Source: Macrostomum hystrix
Taxonomy: Eukaryota > Platyhelminthes > Macrostomidae
Assembly: GCA_950097015.1 (NCBI GenBank)
Contig: CATNEN010000010.1
Span: forward strand, 884,501-948,500
DNA: 64,000 nucleotides
Reading direction: 5' to 3'
Of the stretch, positions 11,961 through 22,230 are shown one piece after another (the stretch's first letter is position 1; the number at the start of each line of letters is the position of its first letter). A model generated the notes under the pieces. The model was not told the origin of the DNA, ran no database searches, and was given only the letters and a program-made list of their open reading frames with translations. The translations under genes were made by a program, and so were the position numbers.

Positions 11961-12618
11961 GTGGCTTCAACGTATTGATCAACAAAGGTGTGAGGTGTTG
12001 CGTCTAGGTGAGCAGGTGGCGCATTATATAGCACAATGAAATGGTGAATTGTGGCACTGCTCGAACTGCTGTTGCAGGGTACGCAGAATTTTTTGTTAAA
12101 ATTTAGCTTTTAGTTTCAATGCGATTTGGGAAATTAAAAGTGAGATCGCGTGTGTACGCAGAGGTGAAAAGGGGGCATTGTTCCCAAGTCCCTTGACAGC
12201 CCAGTTACTGGCCAGCGGTCACACTCGAGTCCGAGATGCCACTCCAGGGGAAATTCGGCGTGAGGGGAAAGCAGCCCGCTCATAATACATTTCTTCCGCA
12301 GCAGAAGCAAGCAGAAAGCTGCCTGGCTGTAGTGAGAACGAGCTGGCCAGCCCCAAAAACAGCTGCATAGGGATCGGCGCTATCGATCTGCCGCTTCGGT
12401 CTTCTTCTAGGGGGAGGGGAGGAGGTGGAATTTCTTCTGAGCTCTTCCTAGGAGGTGCAGTTGGTTGGGATCCGACTCAGGGGCGGACTGGTCTGGGTCG
12501 GGGGCAGAGGGCGTTACAAAAGCCTCCAACAGAAGCGTCTCGGTGGCGCCTCGTTTCACCGCAGTCCCAGTAGCGGCGCCCCCAACTCCCTCCCTGGAAT
12601 CTTCTGTGTCGCTACCGC

Positions 12619-14876
12619 ATGTCGTCCGATCCGAGCGAGGAGCAGCAGTCCAAGCTGCTGGAGGAGCTGCGCGGGCGGGTGGCTGCTGAGGAGCATCTGC
12701 CTGGCGAGAGCTACTTCCAGGAGGATGTCACGTGAGCAGCCTCTGTCTGATAGACTGGCAATCACTCTCACCTTCAATGTATTATTTATTATTTATTATT
12801 TTTTCATTATCTATATCCATACGCTTAAGTAGCAAATCCATTCCAATTCCCTAACGCGTGGCATTTGCCTCCGTTTCGCTCCTAGCCTGCTGCGCTTCCT
12901 GCGCGCCCGCGAGTGGAACATCGACGCAGCCGAGAAGCAGCTGCGGGGCGCCATCGACTGGCGCAGATCCTACAAGCCGCTGACCGCCGAGTGCCGCTGG
13001 TGCATCGAGGGCCCCGGCTACCACAGCATGGTGATTACCTCGAACCTGCTCTGCTTCCTTTCTACCCTGCCTACACTTCCATTCTACCCTGCCTACTCTT
13101 CCATTCTACCCTGCCTACTCTTCCATTCTACCCTGCCTACTCTTCCATTCTACCCTGCCTACTCTTCCATTCTATCCTGCCTACTCTTCCATTCTATTCT
13201 GCCTACTCTTCCATTCTACCCTGCCTACTCTTCCATTCTACCCTGCCTACTCTTCCATTCTACCCTGCCTACTCTTCCCTAATCTATGTCTATTGTATTA
13301 TGTTTTATATTAATTCTAATCTACCGTGTCTACGTCAATTCTCTGTTTTCTGTTTTAATTATGTTCTGCACGCCAATAAGAATTTCGAGGTCACTGTACA
13401 TAAATTCTCTAATTCACAACGCAATGATTCCTTGCTATCTTTGTCCCAGAGACAAGTCGGATTTGACCTTAGCGGCCGCCCAGTGATCTATTCGTGCTTC
13501 GCCCAGGCCGACGCCAAGACCAACACTGCCGATGATTCCATCGCCCACTGCACCTTCCTGATTGAGAATGCTAAGCGAACCATGCGACCCGGTGTCACCA
13601 CCTGGGTCTTCGTCATCGACTGCACCGGTAGGGGACCCGGTGGGGGACCCGGTGGGGGACCCGGTGGGGTACCCGGTGGGGTACCCGGTGGGGGACCCGG
13701 TGGGGGACCCGGTGGGGGACCCGGTGGGGGACCCGGTGGGGGACCCGGTGGGGGACCCGGTGAGGGACCCGGTGGGGGACCCGGTGAGGGACCTCCTTCA
13801 ACGTCGATGAAGATTTCACTGATCTTGGCGTGCAGGCATAACTCTACCGCTGTGCAACCCGAGCCTCGGCTCCGGTGTCATCGGGGTGTTCAGTAATTTC
13901 TACCCGGAGCACCTGGAGCGCATTGTTTGCGTGAACCACAGCAGCCTCTTCCACGGCGTTTGGAACGCCATTCGGGTCTTCATCGACCCGAAGACCGTCA
14001 AGAAGATGAAATTCATCCGCGGCAAGGAGAAGATTCAGCGCAAGTTCGGCCTGATGTTCGGAGACGAGCTCACCAACTGGCTGGTGAACGAGATCAAACT
14101 CAACAAGCAGGTGGGAATCCAGTGAACCTCGCTTCCTGCTTTTATTAACTCTAGTATTTCCCACTGCTAACAATTCATTCATTCAATTCCCTAATCGATT
14201 AATAGACTAGCAACCCATTATATTCCTTCATCAATTGGATAGGCTAGCAACCCATTATATTACTTCATCAATTGGATAGGCTAGCAACCCATTATATTAC
14301 TTCATCAATTGGATAGGCTAGCAATCCATTCTATTCCATTATGAATGCATGGACTAGCAATCCGTTCCATTTGTCCAACCAAAAAGCCACTAGAAGAACA
14401 GTCATCCTCTTCCCACCTGCCCAACTGCCCGCCAGGAGCCCCTGCCCGAATCCCAGGAGAAGTTCTGGGAGGGCCCGATGCGGCCCAGCCAGCACGATCC
14501 CCGCGGCTGCCCCAGCTACGTCGAGCAGTTCGTCGATCCGTTCTTCCTGCGCGTCCAGCAGCAGCAGCTGGCCGGGGCCGCCGAGGACGCCGCCGCCAGC
14601 GCCAGCCTGTACCGGCCGCACCCGAACATCGCCGACCAGCAGCTGGGCCGCCTGGCCCCCTACGTGCCCCGCAGCCGCCGCAAGGAGGAGAAGAAGAAGG
14701 CCGCCGCCGCCGCCGCCTCAGCAGCGAAGCCCGCAGCCGCCGAGCTGGCCGCCTACGGCGTGGCTCCGGTGGCTCCCGGCGACGTACCCGAACTGGCCGA
14801 CGAGGATTCGTCCGAATCCGACGCGGAGTTGCCCAGCGGAGTCGGTGCAGCCGCCGCAGTCGCCGGTGGCCAGTGA
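12619..14876 (+). CDS. SEC14-like CRAL-TRIO lipid-transfer protein
   Basis: Cytosolic lipid-binding or transfer protein of the Sec14/CRAL-TRIO family; the ligand cannot be read from sequence. Five exons keep phase: 12619-12731, 12886-13030, 13450-13627, 13836-14110 and 14436-14876, giving 383 residues. The N-terminal helical CRAL-TRIO-N segment has VTLLRFLRARxWNIDxA (about 36-52) and IDWRR. The lipid-binding fold follows at about residues 88-215, with GFDLSGRPVIY, VFVIDCTGI and an FYPEHLERI motif typical of the family. The tail is rich in Ala and Pro, then acidic. No GOLD domain is seen. Introns 2, 3 and 4 each carry a different minisatellite (22, 12 and 37 bp). The start ATG opens MSSDPSEEQQ. 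Confidence 0.85.
13060..13279. repeat. 22-bp minisatellite in SEC14-like intron 2
   Basis: About ten tandem copies of CCATTCTACCCTGCCTACTC plus TT, with T-for-C variants. The pyrimidine-rich array fills the first half of intron 2 (13031-13449). Confidence 0.93.
13628..13795. repeat. 12-bp GGACCCGGTGGG repeat in SEC14-like intron 3
   Basis: About 14 copies of GGACCCGGTGGG, starting at the splice donor itself (ACCG/GTAGGG). Because 12 is a multiple of 3, it makes Gly-Pro-rich plus and Arg-Val-Pro-His minus pseudo-ORFs. The acceptor at 13835 and the phase-1 join show that the array is spliced out. Confidence 0.92.
14203..14335. repeat. 37-bp repeat in SEC14-like intron 4
   Basis: About 3.5 copies of a 37-bp AT-rich unit beginning CTAGCAACCCATTATATTAC and ending CAATTGGATAGG, within intron 14111-14435. 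Confidence 0.9.
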
Positions 14877-16180
14877 GGCAGCGCAATCGGCTTCGAGACA
14901 CTTTTTAACCTGCCGTGAATCATACGCACGATACTACTATGGCATCATTCAATCAGTAGTATGAGGGTATGTCGTTGAAATTCGTAAAATGAAATTAATG
15001 ACTAAATGAATGGAACAATGGGCATTGGATTGCTAGTCCAGCCCGTAGATATGGTTGGAAAGGATTATTGGGATTATTTATGAATAGAATGAATAAGAAG
15101 AGAATAGATTGTAAATCTGACCCACAATGAAAGGGGTGATTGGTTATATTGAAGCGTTGCTTTGCCATGTTGGCTTTAACTTGGACTTTTAAGCTTCCTC
15201 CTAGCTGAAATATGTTGATTTTGATTTTGCTTTCCTCACCTTCTCCATGGCTTTGATGTTGTCAACTGTTTCCTCATGGCTCGATCCCAATTGCTGTCTT
15301 GAAATTTTGTGTCATTGATTTCTGGCTAGTTCTGTTTTCCGTGTTGTTTTTGAGTCCCTTGTTCGTGTGAGCAGTGTGTGTCATGAGATTCAATGGTAAC
15401 GGTGACGAGGTTAATTCCGTATCAAGCAAGCCACCTCCCAAAGCCTACTTGCAAGTGGCAATTGAATTAAATTTCAATGCGAGTGTATTGTAATGCAACA
15501 TTGAATCTCGACATTTATTTTCGGTCATTGAAGTCGCTTGCCCGAACTTAAAACTGCCTTCCCGCGCTGCCAGTCGTGTGTGTCTACTTTGGTAACCAAT
15601 TATACCAGCTATTTCATTTTAAGAAGCTTAGGTAAAGTTAAGACAAACACTAGACTGGACCATAAGTACACAGCTGAAATCTATAATGAATTTCTCTTTT
15701 ATATTATTCTATATGTACTCACACTGCACAGAGTGAGAATGAGTTGCTGCTCGAGTCAGCCAGGGGTTAATGCTCTTTCACATCGCCAACAAAGATCTTT
15801 TACTGGCACTTTAGATTATATTCATAGGATTCGTCAATGTACCGCGTGGTACAGTGTGTTTTGGACTCGTTTCATGGCAGTGCGTTTACAATACTTCTCG
15901 TCTCTTCCTTCGGATCTCTCCGTGCAGCCGCTCAGCAAGCTCTGTTGGATGAAGGACGATGCTGCAAAGAAGCACAATTGAAGGCAGACTGCAGTGCGCG
16001 ATCCGTCAATCCTCCGCGAGCGGTGCAGCTCGTGGGCAGAGGCTGGACGAGAGGCGCTGGTTAAAAGGGCTTCTATATTCGCATTCCTATTTTCATCCCC
16101 GGCGCGCTCATTCTCTCCCGCTCTCCACCCTATAGTCCTCACTGCAATGTCCAGTGTGCCAGAAAAAGCCGGCCGCATTA
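14877..16180. other. Intergenic, SEC14-like 3' flank to thioredoxin promoter
   Basis: No supported gene, RNA or array. Short ORFs here lack family signatures and splice signals. Confidence 0.55.
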
Positions 16181-16187
16181 TGTACGC

Positions 16188-16195
16188 TTTATAAG
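16188..16195 (+). promoter_or_regulatory. TATA-like element of the thioredoxin gene
   Basis: TTTATAAG lies about 80 bp before the thioredoxin ATG and is followed by GC-richer sequence, at a spacing that fits a core promoter with a short leader. An AG acceptor-like CTGCAG five bases before the ATG offers an alternative 5' end by splicing. Confidence 0.3.
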
Positions 16196-16274
16196 CGCGT
16201 GCAGAGCGAAAACCCCCGCACCAATTGCCGCCATATCCGACTAAATCAGTAGAGCTTGCTGTGCTGCAGTAGCG

Positions 16275-16592
16275 ATGCCCAACTTCCTGAAGACCAAGGC
16301 CGAGTATGACGCCTTGCTGGAGAGCTCCAAGGACAAGCTGGTGGTGATCGACTTCACAGCCAGCTGGTGCCCGCCGTGTCGCCAAATTGCGCCGCTATTT
16401 GAGAAACTGGCCGGCGAAACTCCCAGCGTTTTGTTCGCCAAGGTGGACGTCGATGAGAACGAAGCGGCCGCCCAGGCCGCCGGCATCGAGTGCATGCCGA
16501 CCTTCATATTCTACAAGGACGGCAAGGCCATCGACAAGCTCGAGGGCGCCGACTTCAAAGGAGTCGAGAGTCGGGTCAAGCAGCACGCCTAA
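16275..16592 (+). CDS. Thioredoxin with WCPPC active site
   Basis: Small cytosolic dithiol-disulfide oxidoreductase of 105 residues, the normal size of animal thioredoxin, in one exon. Visible thioredoxin features are the VVIDFTASWC strand (residues 23-32), redox cysteines C32 and C35, KVDVDEN and the cis-proline block MPTFIFYKDG with the GA-DF-G tail. The active site is WCPPC, not the WCGPC of classical thioredoxins. WCPPC is the motif of tryparedoxin and nucleoredoxin, but length and overall sequence are those of thioredoxin itself. The Pro for Gly change between the cysteines would be expected to alter redox potential. Reductase dependence cannot be judged from sequence. Confidence 0.9.
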   Translation: MPNFLKTKAEYDALLESSKDKLVVIDFTASWCPPCRQIAPLFEKLAGETPSVLFAKVDVDENEAAAQAAGIECMPTFIFYKDGKAIDKLEGADFKGVESRVKQHA

Positions 16593-18001
16593 AGAGTTAG
16601 ACAATAATGAGCACTGAGCACTGAATGAAGAAGCAGAATGAACTCTAAAAGGCCGATGCTTAACATAATAACATATATTATTGTCTCAAGTACGATAGCA
16701 GCAGTGCATAGCTAGAATCACAGAATCACAGTGCATAGAATGACAGAATATCATGCTGTTAGAGTCCCAGTTTTTGTACTGTGGCTTGCACTATCAAAAT
16801 ATCAGACTCAATCAGGTGTGATTGATGATTGATTCGTGAACTGAAATCAATCAGCCTGACAGCCTTATTAGATATTATACGCTTGTATAACAAATCAACT
16901 TCAAATTTTTTTATCACTAAACTGCATCGAAGCTTTGATGCATGACGCTGTAAACAATATGCACGTTACCAAACAGTAACGGCAATGGCGATAAAATAGG
17001 GTATCGAAAAATTACGAAAAAATAGTAACCTTTATTTATTTGTATGCAGCGAAAACGTTATTCACAGTGCCGCTAATTTCGTATTCGATTTTGTCGGCAA
17101 CTGGTATCGAAAACAGGTAACAGGAAATGCACATAAGATAAAAACGAGGCAGCAAGAAAGCATACTTAACATTAATTATCGCTTCGTTCTACTTATAGTA
17201 GTAGTAGTAGACTGCAAGGAATTTACCTATGTCGAAAAAAAAGAATGGAATTAAATTTTCCCCTAAAATTTAAACAGTGAAATAAATATTTGTAAGATTT
17301 ATTTTGGTTTTTTGCTGCTTCAGAATTTTTTTTTGTTTAAAAAAAGCAAAATTCTAGGGCTCAGCCGGGATTTGAACCCGGGACCACTCGCACCCTAAGC
17401 GAGTATCATACCCCTAGACCACTGAGCCGCTACAACAAAGCGGAACCAGCTGACATAATAAACCATGTATCTAAATAAAAAACTAGTTTTTCACATTCAA
17501 GAATAATATCAATTGGAAGTTTTTAGAATTTTCTGATTTCTGGCGACACAGGGACAATTACGGACTTAGTTTTGTAGGTATTTTGGATTTTTGAGTGTTG
17601 TATGTCCGCATCCCATTCTACTATATTAACATTAAGGTCTATTAAGTAAATATATGCATTCTTCAATATTTTAAATAGGTATGAAACAGATTTTTAATTT
17701 CGTAACTTTTTTCGAGATTAACTTAACATTAATAAAGCAAAAGCAATAAAGCAAATAATAATGAAAAAGTTGTGATAATTGAGAACGAAATGAAAGCTTA
17801 TAAAATGTGCGAAAGAAAATGCCCTGTGATTTGTGCGTAATTTATATGCAATAATATCTGTACTTCACGTCATGTACGTGGTCATCTCAAGTTACAGCTT
17901 GCGTATCCCAGGAATTCCGTCGGAGTGATGCATTTTAATACATTTTAATCGAGGATTGAGCTTGCACATTTAATGAATTACGAGTATAAGGCATTTGCAC
18001 A
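16593..18001. other. Intergenic between thioredoxin and GT32-like gene
   Basis: AT-rich convergent 3' flanks of the two genes. Apart from the tRNA-Pro gene I see nothing supportable. Confidence 0.6.
17357..17428 (-). tRNA. tRNA-Pro (anticodon AGG)
   Basis: A 72-nt cloverleaf on the minus strand with discriminator C. The acceptor stem pairs GGCTCAG with CTGAGCC. The D-arm matches box A (TGGTCTAGGGGTATG). The anticodon stem ACTCGC/GCGAGT closes the loop TTAGGGT with anticodon AGG. The T-arm contains GGTTCAAATCC, a perfect box B. It is nearly the metazoan consensus tRNA-Pro. No CCA is encoded and no intron is present. Confidence 0.96.
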
Positions 18002-19591
18002 TCAAACTTCGGGCTCGTTCATTAGCAGTTCAAAGCTCTGCCCTGCCAGTAGGTAGCTGCCCTTGTCCCAGACCTGTGTGTGGTACTGCACCACATAGCT
18101 AGTGTTCGCAAAGGCGTCTCGGCACAGCTTCAGCTGGCTGCTGTCCCGGAATCGACCGTACAACGAGCAGTGAGAGTTGGACGGCTGGATCCAGCTGTAT
18201 GGGTTGAAGTAGGCGGTCGGGTAGATGGTCAGGAATCGCCTGTTGTCCACCTTGACTTGAGACGCTATGCCCAGCTTCCTGGCCGCATGGATACCGCTCA
18301 TGATCAGGTAGGGACCTGCAGCAATTCGATTAAAATATTTCATTGAATTACTATACTTCAATGACGTTTAATTCCCTCAGTTTTTTTAATTCACAAGAGG
18401 ATAACTCGAGTTTAAATTTGAGGTCCCTGAAACACTCGAATGAACAGACTGACCGCTGGCCATGATGGCCATCTCTCCTTTCGTTGCATTCAAGAGCAGG
18501 ATGAGGTCCCAGAAAAAAGGATGCCTAGGCCGGCTGTACATGAAGGAGTTCTCTATCTGGCCCTCGGTCACGAAGCTCGGATGTCGCGGCGACCGAATCA
18601 TGAGGCCCTGTATAACGGTGATTGATCTTGGATGTCTCTTTGATTCTCCAAGCAAGCTCTCGAAGCAACAAAATGCATGGAGCAACGGCGAGCTCGTTCT
18701 ATTCTATTTGCCCATAATATAGATATCGCGAAAAAACGCTCTGTCTGCACTTGGATGTACGAGTCGGGAGGGAGCTGATAGGGAGACTTGTCTCTGTTGG
18801 GAGGGAGTTGAGAGGGAGGTGAGAGGGAGACTTGTCTCTGTTTGGACTCCTAACTCTTGACTTAGCGGCAGGGAGCCTCCATGACGGACGCAGCGAGGAG
18901 GCGGCCGATGCCGCCATATCGCTAACCCCTGGCAAACTCCTAACTCTACTCCTTCATCCAATCCATTCGTAGGTTTGCTCCAGTCAATAGCATTCATTCC
19001 ACTCGGGTAGTAGCTGTACCCGAAAAAGAGGTAGGAATGAAGACAGCTTGTTTATCAGCTCACCTGCATGGCGCCAAATACGAGACTAGCATTGGCTAGA
19101 AGGTGCCGGAAGTCGCGCAGGCACTCGCAGTCCATGTCGCAGTATAGGCCACCGTAATGGTACATGTAAAACAAGCGGCTCACATCCGCCCGCTGCACCC
19201 CGGGTGCCAGTGAGTCGAAGCGCTCCAGAAACCAGGGGTAATGCCTGACAATCAGCTTCCGGTTATCCTCGTCGGTCCACAATTGCCGCCGGAAGTCCGG
19301 GAAGCAGCGACGAAAGGAGCGCGACCAGTCGGCAAAGAGACGAGGCACCCGCTTGGACTTCCAGGACTGGTGAACGAGGCGTACCAGCGGACCGGTGAAG
19401 CCAGTGTTCAGATCCGAGCGATTGCTCAGCCACCAATAGTGCGATGGCGGCTGGCTGTTTGCCGCCTGCTGACGCAGCGGCGGGCCGATGAGCACCAGGC
19501 CGATGAAGCGAATGATGAGAATGATGATGCACAACCATAGGAGGCTGCTGAAAATCAGGGTCCTACGTGGCCGGCACAGTCTGTACATCAT
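18002..19591 (-). CDS. GT32-type glycosyltransferase, type II membrane
   Basis: Likely Golgi sugar transferase of the DXD-containing GT32 family (alpha-1,4-galactosyltransferase or yeast Och1/Sur1 type); donor and acceptor sugars are unknown. Three exons keep phase: 19064-19591, 18454-18607 and 18002-18315, giving 331 residues. The N-terminus is a short basic tail and one hydrophobic signal anchor (about 12-36). The catalytic part shows LVHQSWK, LWTDEDNRKLI, QRADVSRLFYMYHYGG and YCDMDCECL. The DMD inside the last is the metal- and nucleotide-sugar-binding DXD motif. Exon 2 carries SRPRHPFFWDL, and the exon 2-3 join restores MASGPYL, a conserved block. A CGCCGCAG acceptor-like site lies three bases before the ATG. 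The donor of intron 2 (GTCAGT) is slightly atypical. Confidence 0.82.
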
Positions 19592-21993
19592 GCTCTGCGG
19601 CGATCACAGAATCAGTGGCATCGCACGTGCACCGTTTTCGTTGTGCAGTTGTCTCTTGACAGCACCAGATTGCTTTGTCGTATAGTAGAGAATTATTTTC
19701 AGTTCAGACCCCAAATTTTGCGACAAGATCTTCCGTGCATGGCCTGTCTCACAATTTGCTGTACATCGGCAGCCAGACCCGCAGTGCAATTCTATTGCAT
19801 GCATTAAAATGTATAATAATCGAGAGGGGTAGAGAAGCAGATTCTGGTTTGAAGCGCAGGCGGAAATGTGCATGCGGCCGACTGCACACAATGGAGGCAG
19901 CACGCAGTGAAGCTCTGCACTCTCAAATTCTTCAAATTCTCACCGCTTCTCTGGGCCTTAGAAATCTAGCAAATTCAGAGCAATTCCTGATCATATGAAA
20001 ACTCAAAGCGCATGAAAAGTTCTCATCGTACCCAGAAATTTCTTTGTTGGAACCCAGTCTTTTTTCTAGACGGGAGCAAAACTTTTACGTTCGCTCTACC
20101 ATGCAGGAGTCACGTTGAAAGCAAATCGCTCGGCGGGGAAGGACAAATCCCGCCAAATTCCCATTACCCGGACCAATGTAGGCTCAGGCAGACATGGAGG
20201 GCTTCAGTTAGCGCCGGCTCTGTGGGCTATTTTTCACTGTTTTAATTGGAGAAATCAACAAGCCTCAGGATATTCATTATCATATGAAACTAAATTGACA
20301 TCTAAAATGAGATTCTACTTGTACCGGGTGCGCAAAAAGTATCCGGACACTTGCGTGTTGCAGAGAAGGACAGATAAATATGCACGTGTTGGTCCCAAAT
20401 CCATGAATTTTCACATCGCAACTCAATGCAAAAAATTGTCGTAGCTCGTTTTTTAGCAAAGTGGCCAATGCAACAGGTCGGTCTTTTTTCACCTGGAAAG
20501 GTGCTAATAGCTTAATTAAGGGTAAGACAACGTGAGTCGCGAAATTTCAAGCTCGTGTTCCATTTAATCACGTAAAAACAAATTTGTTCTAAAATGCGAA
20601 CAAGAGAAACGGAACGCGGGCATTGAGCAACAAAAGTGCAACTTAATTTAAAGAGGCGGTCGCTTTTTCTAACAGAGTTCAAGATCGTCAGACTTCCTCG
20701 AATCAATCACCTGGCCCACTTGCTGCCATGTGCTGCTCAAGTGGTTCCAACAAGCGGCTCTGCACACCAGACTCGATTTAATCCACGATTGGAGAACCTC
20801 CTTGGGCAATCACCTTCTCAAGACGCTCAATCTAGAAGTCAAGTCGGTAGCGACACGCTTCTTGAGATCCAAGGAATAGCTCGACATTTTGTGACAACTT
20901 GGGGTGACAGAAATCCGCGGATTGAAAACGAAGCTTTCGAAATAAAAAGGTGAACAGCATGAGTCCATTTTGCATATCAGGGTTAAAATTACCGGCAGAA
21001 GTTTGGCCATAGACATATTATAAAAATGATGCTTTAAATTACCGGAGTATGTCAAACTCTCGGAAAGCAAAGCCAGCAAGATTCTGTCCGGATACTTTTT
21101 GCGCACCCGGTACAAGTAAATCAATACCCAGTAATGTAGTCCTTGGCATGTTAGAATTATAGCTCCTACTATTTCATTTGTGTAAGGATCCAAGTTGTTT
21201 TATACAATTACGCACATAATTGAACGCACTTTATGTTGCCTTTTAGAGAAAATCATATTGCAAATCTGTTTATTTGTTTAACTGTTAACATCGTAATTAT
21301 TTCCGGGGCAAAAACTTTGCTGCATGCCAGCATCTGAGGAGGAAAAATATCAGACTTTATTAAAGTTTAGGCGGGGCAATCCGCAGAAATCTGGTAAGAA
21401 AATAGACACGAAACTGGAAACCTAGAACTCACAAGTGAGATTAGAACAGGGCGAATTGAAGTGTAGAAAAAGCGGAAAATATAGTCATTTACTCAAGAGC
21501 TCATTGACCAAAGAGAATAACTTCATCCACCGATATCAGAATATCACAATATCACTGTGTGCATAGCTGAACAAACAGAGAAGGGGCACTTTCCGAAGCA
21601 ATGGCCAAGGCACAATAACAGCAGGTTACAGAAGCTCCGCTTGCATCACAATTTGGCGAGCTAAGAAAGCAGAGAGGGATCGCGGCACGTGCACATTGTA
21701 CTTAGGAATATTCAAGGCTTCAGATAGAAACATGATTACAACACAGATTATTACCCGACAAGAGACACGGGAAAATGGGAAAAAGAAATTCGACGATGAG
21801 CACAGCACATGCACTGATTAGCAATAAATTTTCTTTGTCATTTTTACTGTCCCTTTCCCAGTCAGTTTGCGCAGGAGACCGCTTAAATTATAATCGATGT
21901 CTGTTTCGTAATGGTAAAAATAAAAACTAGTCCTAAGGCTCTCTGCAGCCGAGTCTGCGGCTAAAAGTCGCTGACTCACTCAGTCAGGCCAGT
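19592..21993. other. Intergenic with a small DNA transposon
   Basis: Contains the presumed upstream region of the GT32 gene and the 0.8-kb Tc1/mariner element. The remainder shows no coding exon or array. Confidence 0.6.
20318..21116 (-). mobile_element. Degenerate Tc1/mariner-type element
   Basis: The ends are perfect inverted repeats of about 32 bp, outer sequence CTTGTACCGGGTGCGCAAAA, at 20318-20349 and 21085-21116. Each is flanked by TA, the target duplication of the Tc1/mariner superfamily. Length is 799 bp. On the minus strand near 20800-20885 a short piece reads SSYSLDLKKRVATDL, like the start of a Tc1/mariner transposase helix-turn-helix, and then breaks down into stops and frameshifts. 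It is a non-autonomous deletion derivative, with ends so well matched that it may have moved recently. Confidence 0.8.
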
Positions 21994-22193
21994 TCACTCG
22001 ACTGTGCCAGGCGGCGTAAACTTCTCCGTCCTCGGCGTGCCCGGTCTGTCGGCGTCGGTCTCGAGATTGGCTCCGCTGCGCAGAGAGCGCGCCGAGCCGG
22101 GCTGCAGCCGGGCGCGGCTGTTGGTGGTCTCCTCCTCGTCGGCCGACGGCTGTGGCTGCTTGCGTGGCTTGCCAGTGTAGTAGACTGGAGCGC

Positions 22194-22230
<37 letters not shown>

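Larger units (their letters stand above)
8621..12618. other. Intergenic region between 4E-T and the SEC14-like gene
   Basis: About 4 kb holding the 4E-T 3' UTR, a possible poly(A) signal ATTAAA at 9028-9033, the 32-bp minisatellite, a SINE-like fragment near 11.7-12.0 kb and the GC-rich leader of the SEC14-like gene. No other coding exon is convincing. Confidence 0.6.

Noticed and set aside
12913-13896. One 327-residue protein including a Gly-Pro collagen-like tail
   Set aside because: It runs through two introns of the SEC14-like gene. The collagen-like part is the 12-bp intronic repeat, and conserved CRAL-TRIO motifs are only continuous after splicing.
15538-16385. ORFs upstream of thioredoxin on both strands
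   Set aside because: No family signature, ordinary base composition, and no splice link to a neighbour.
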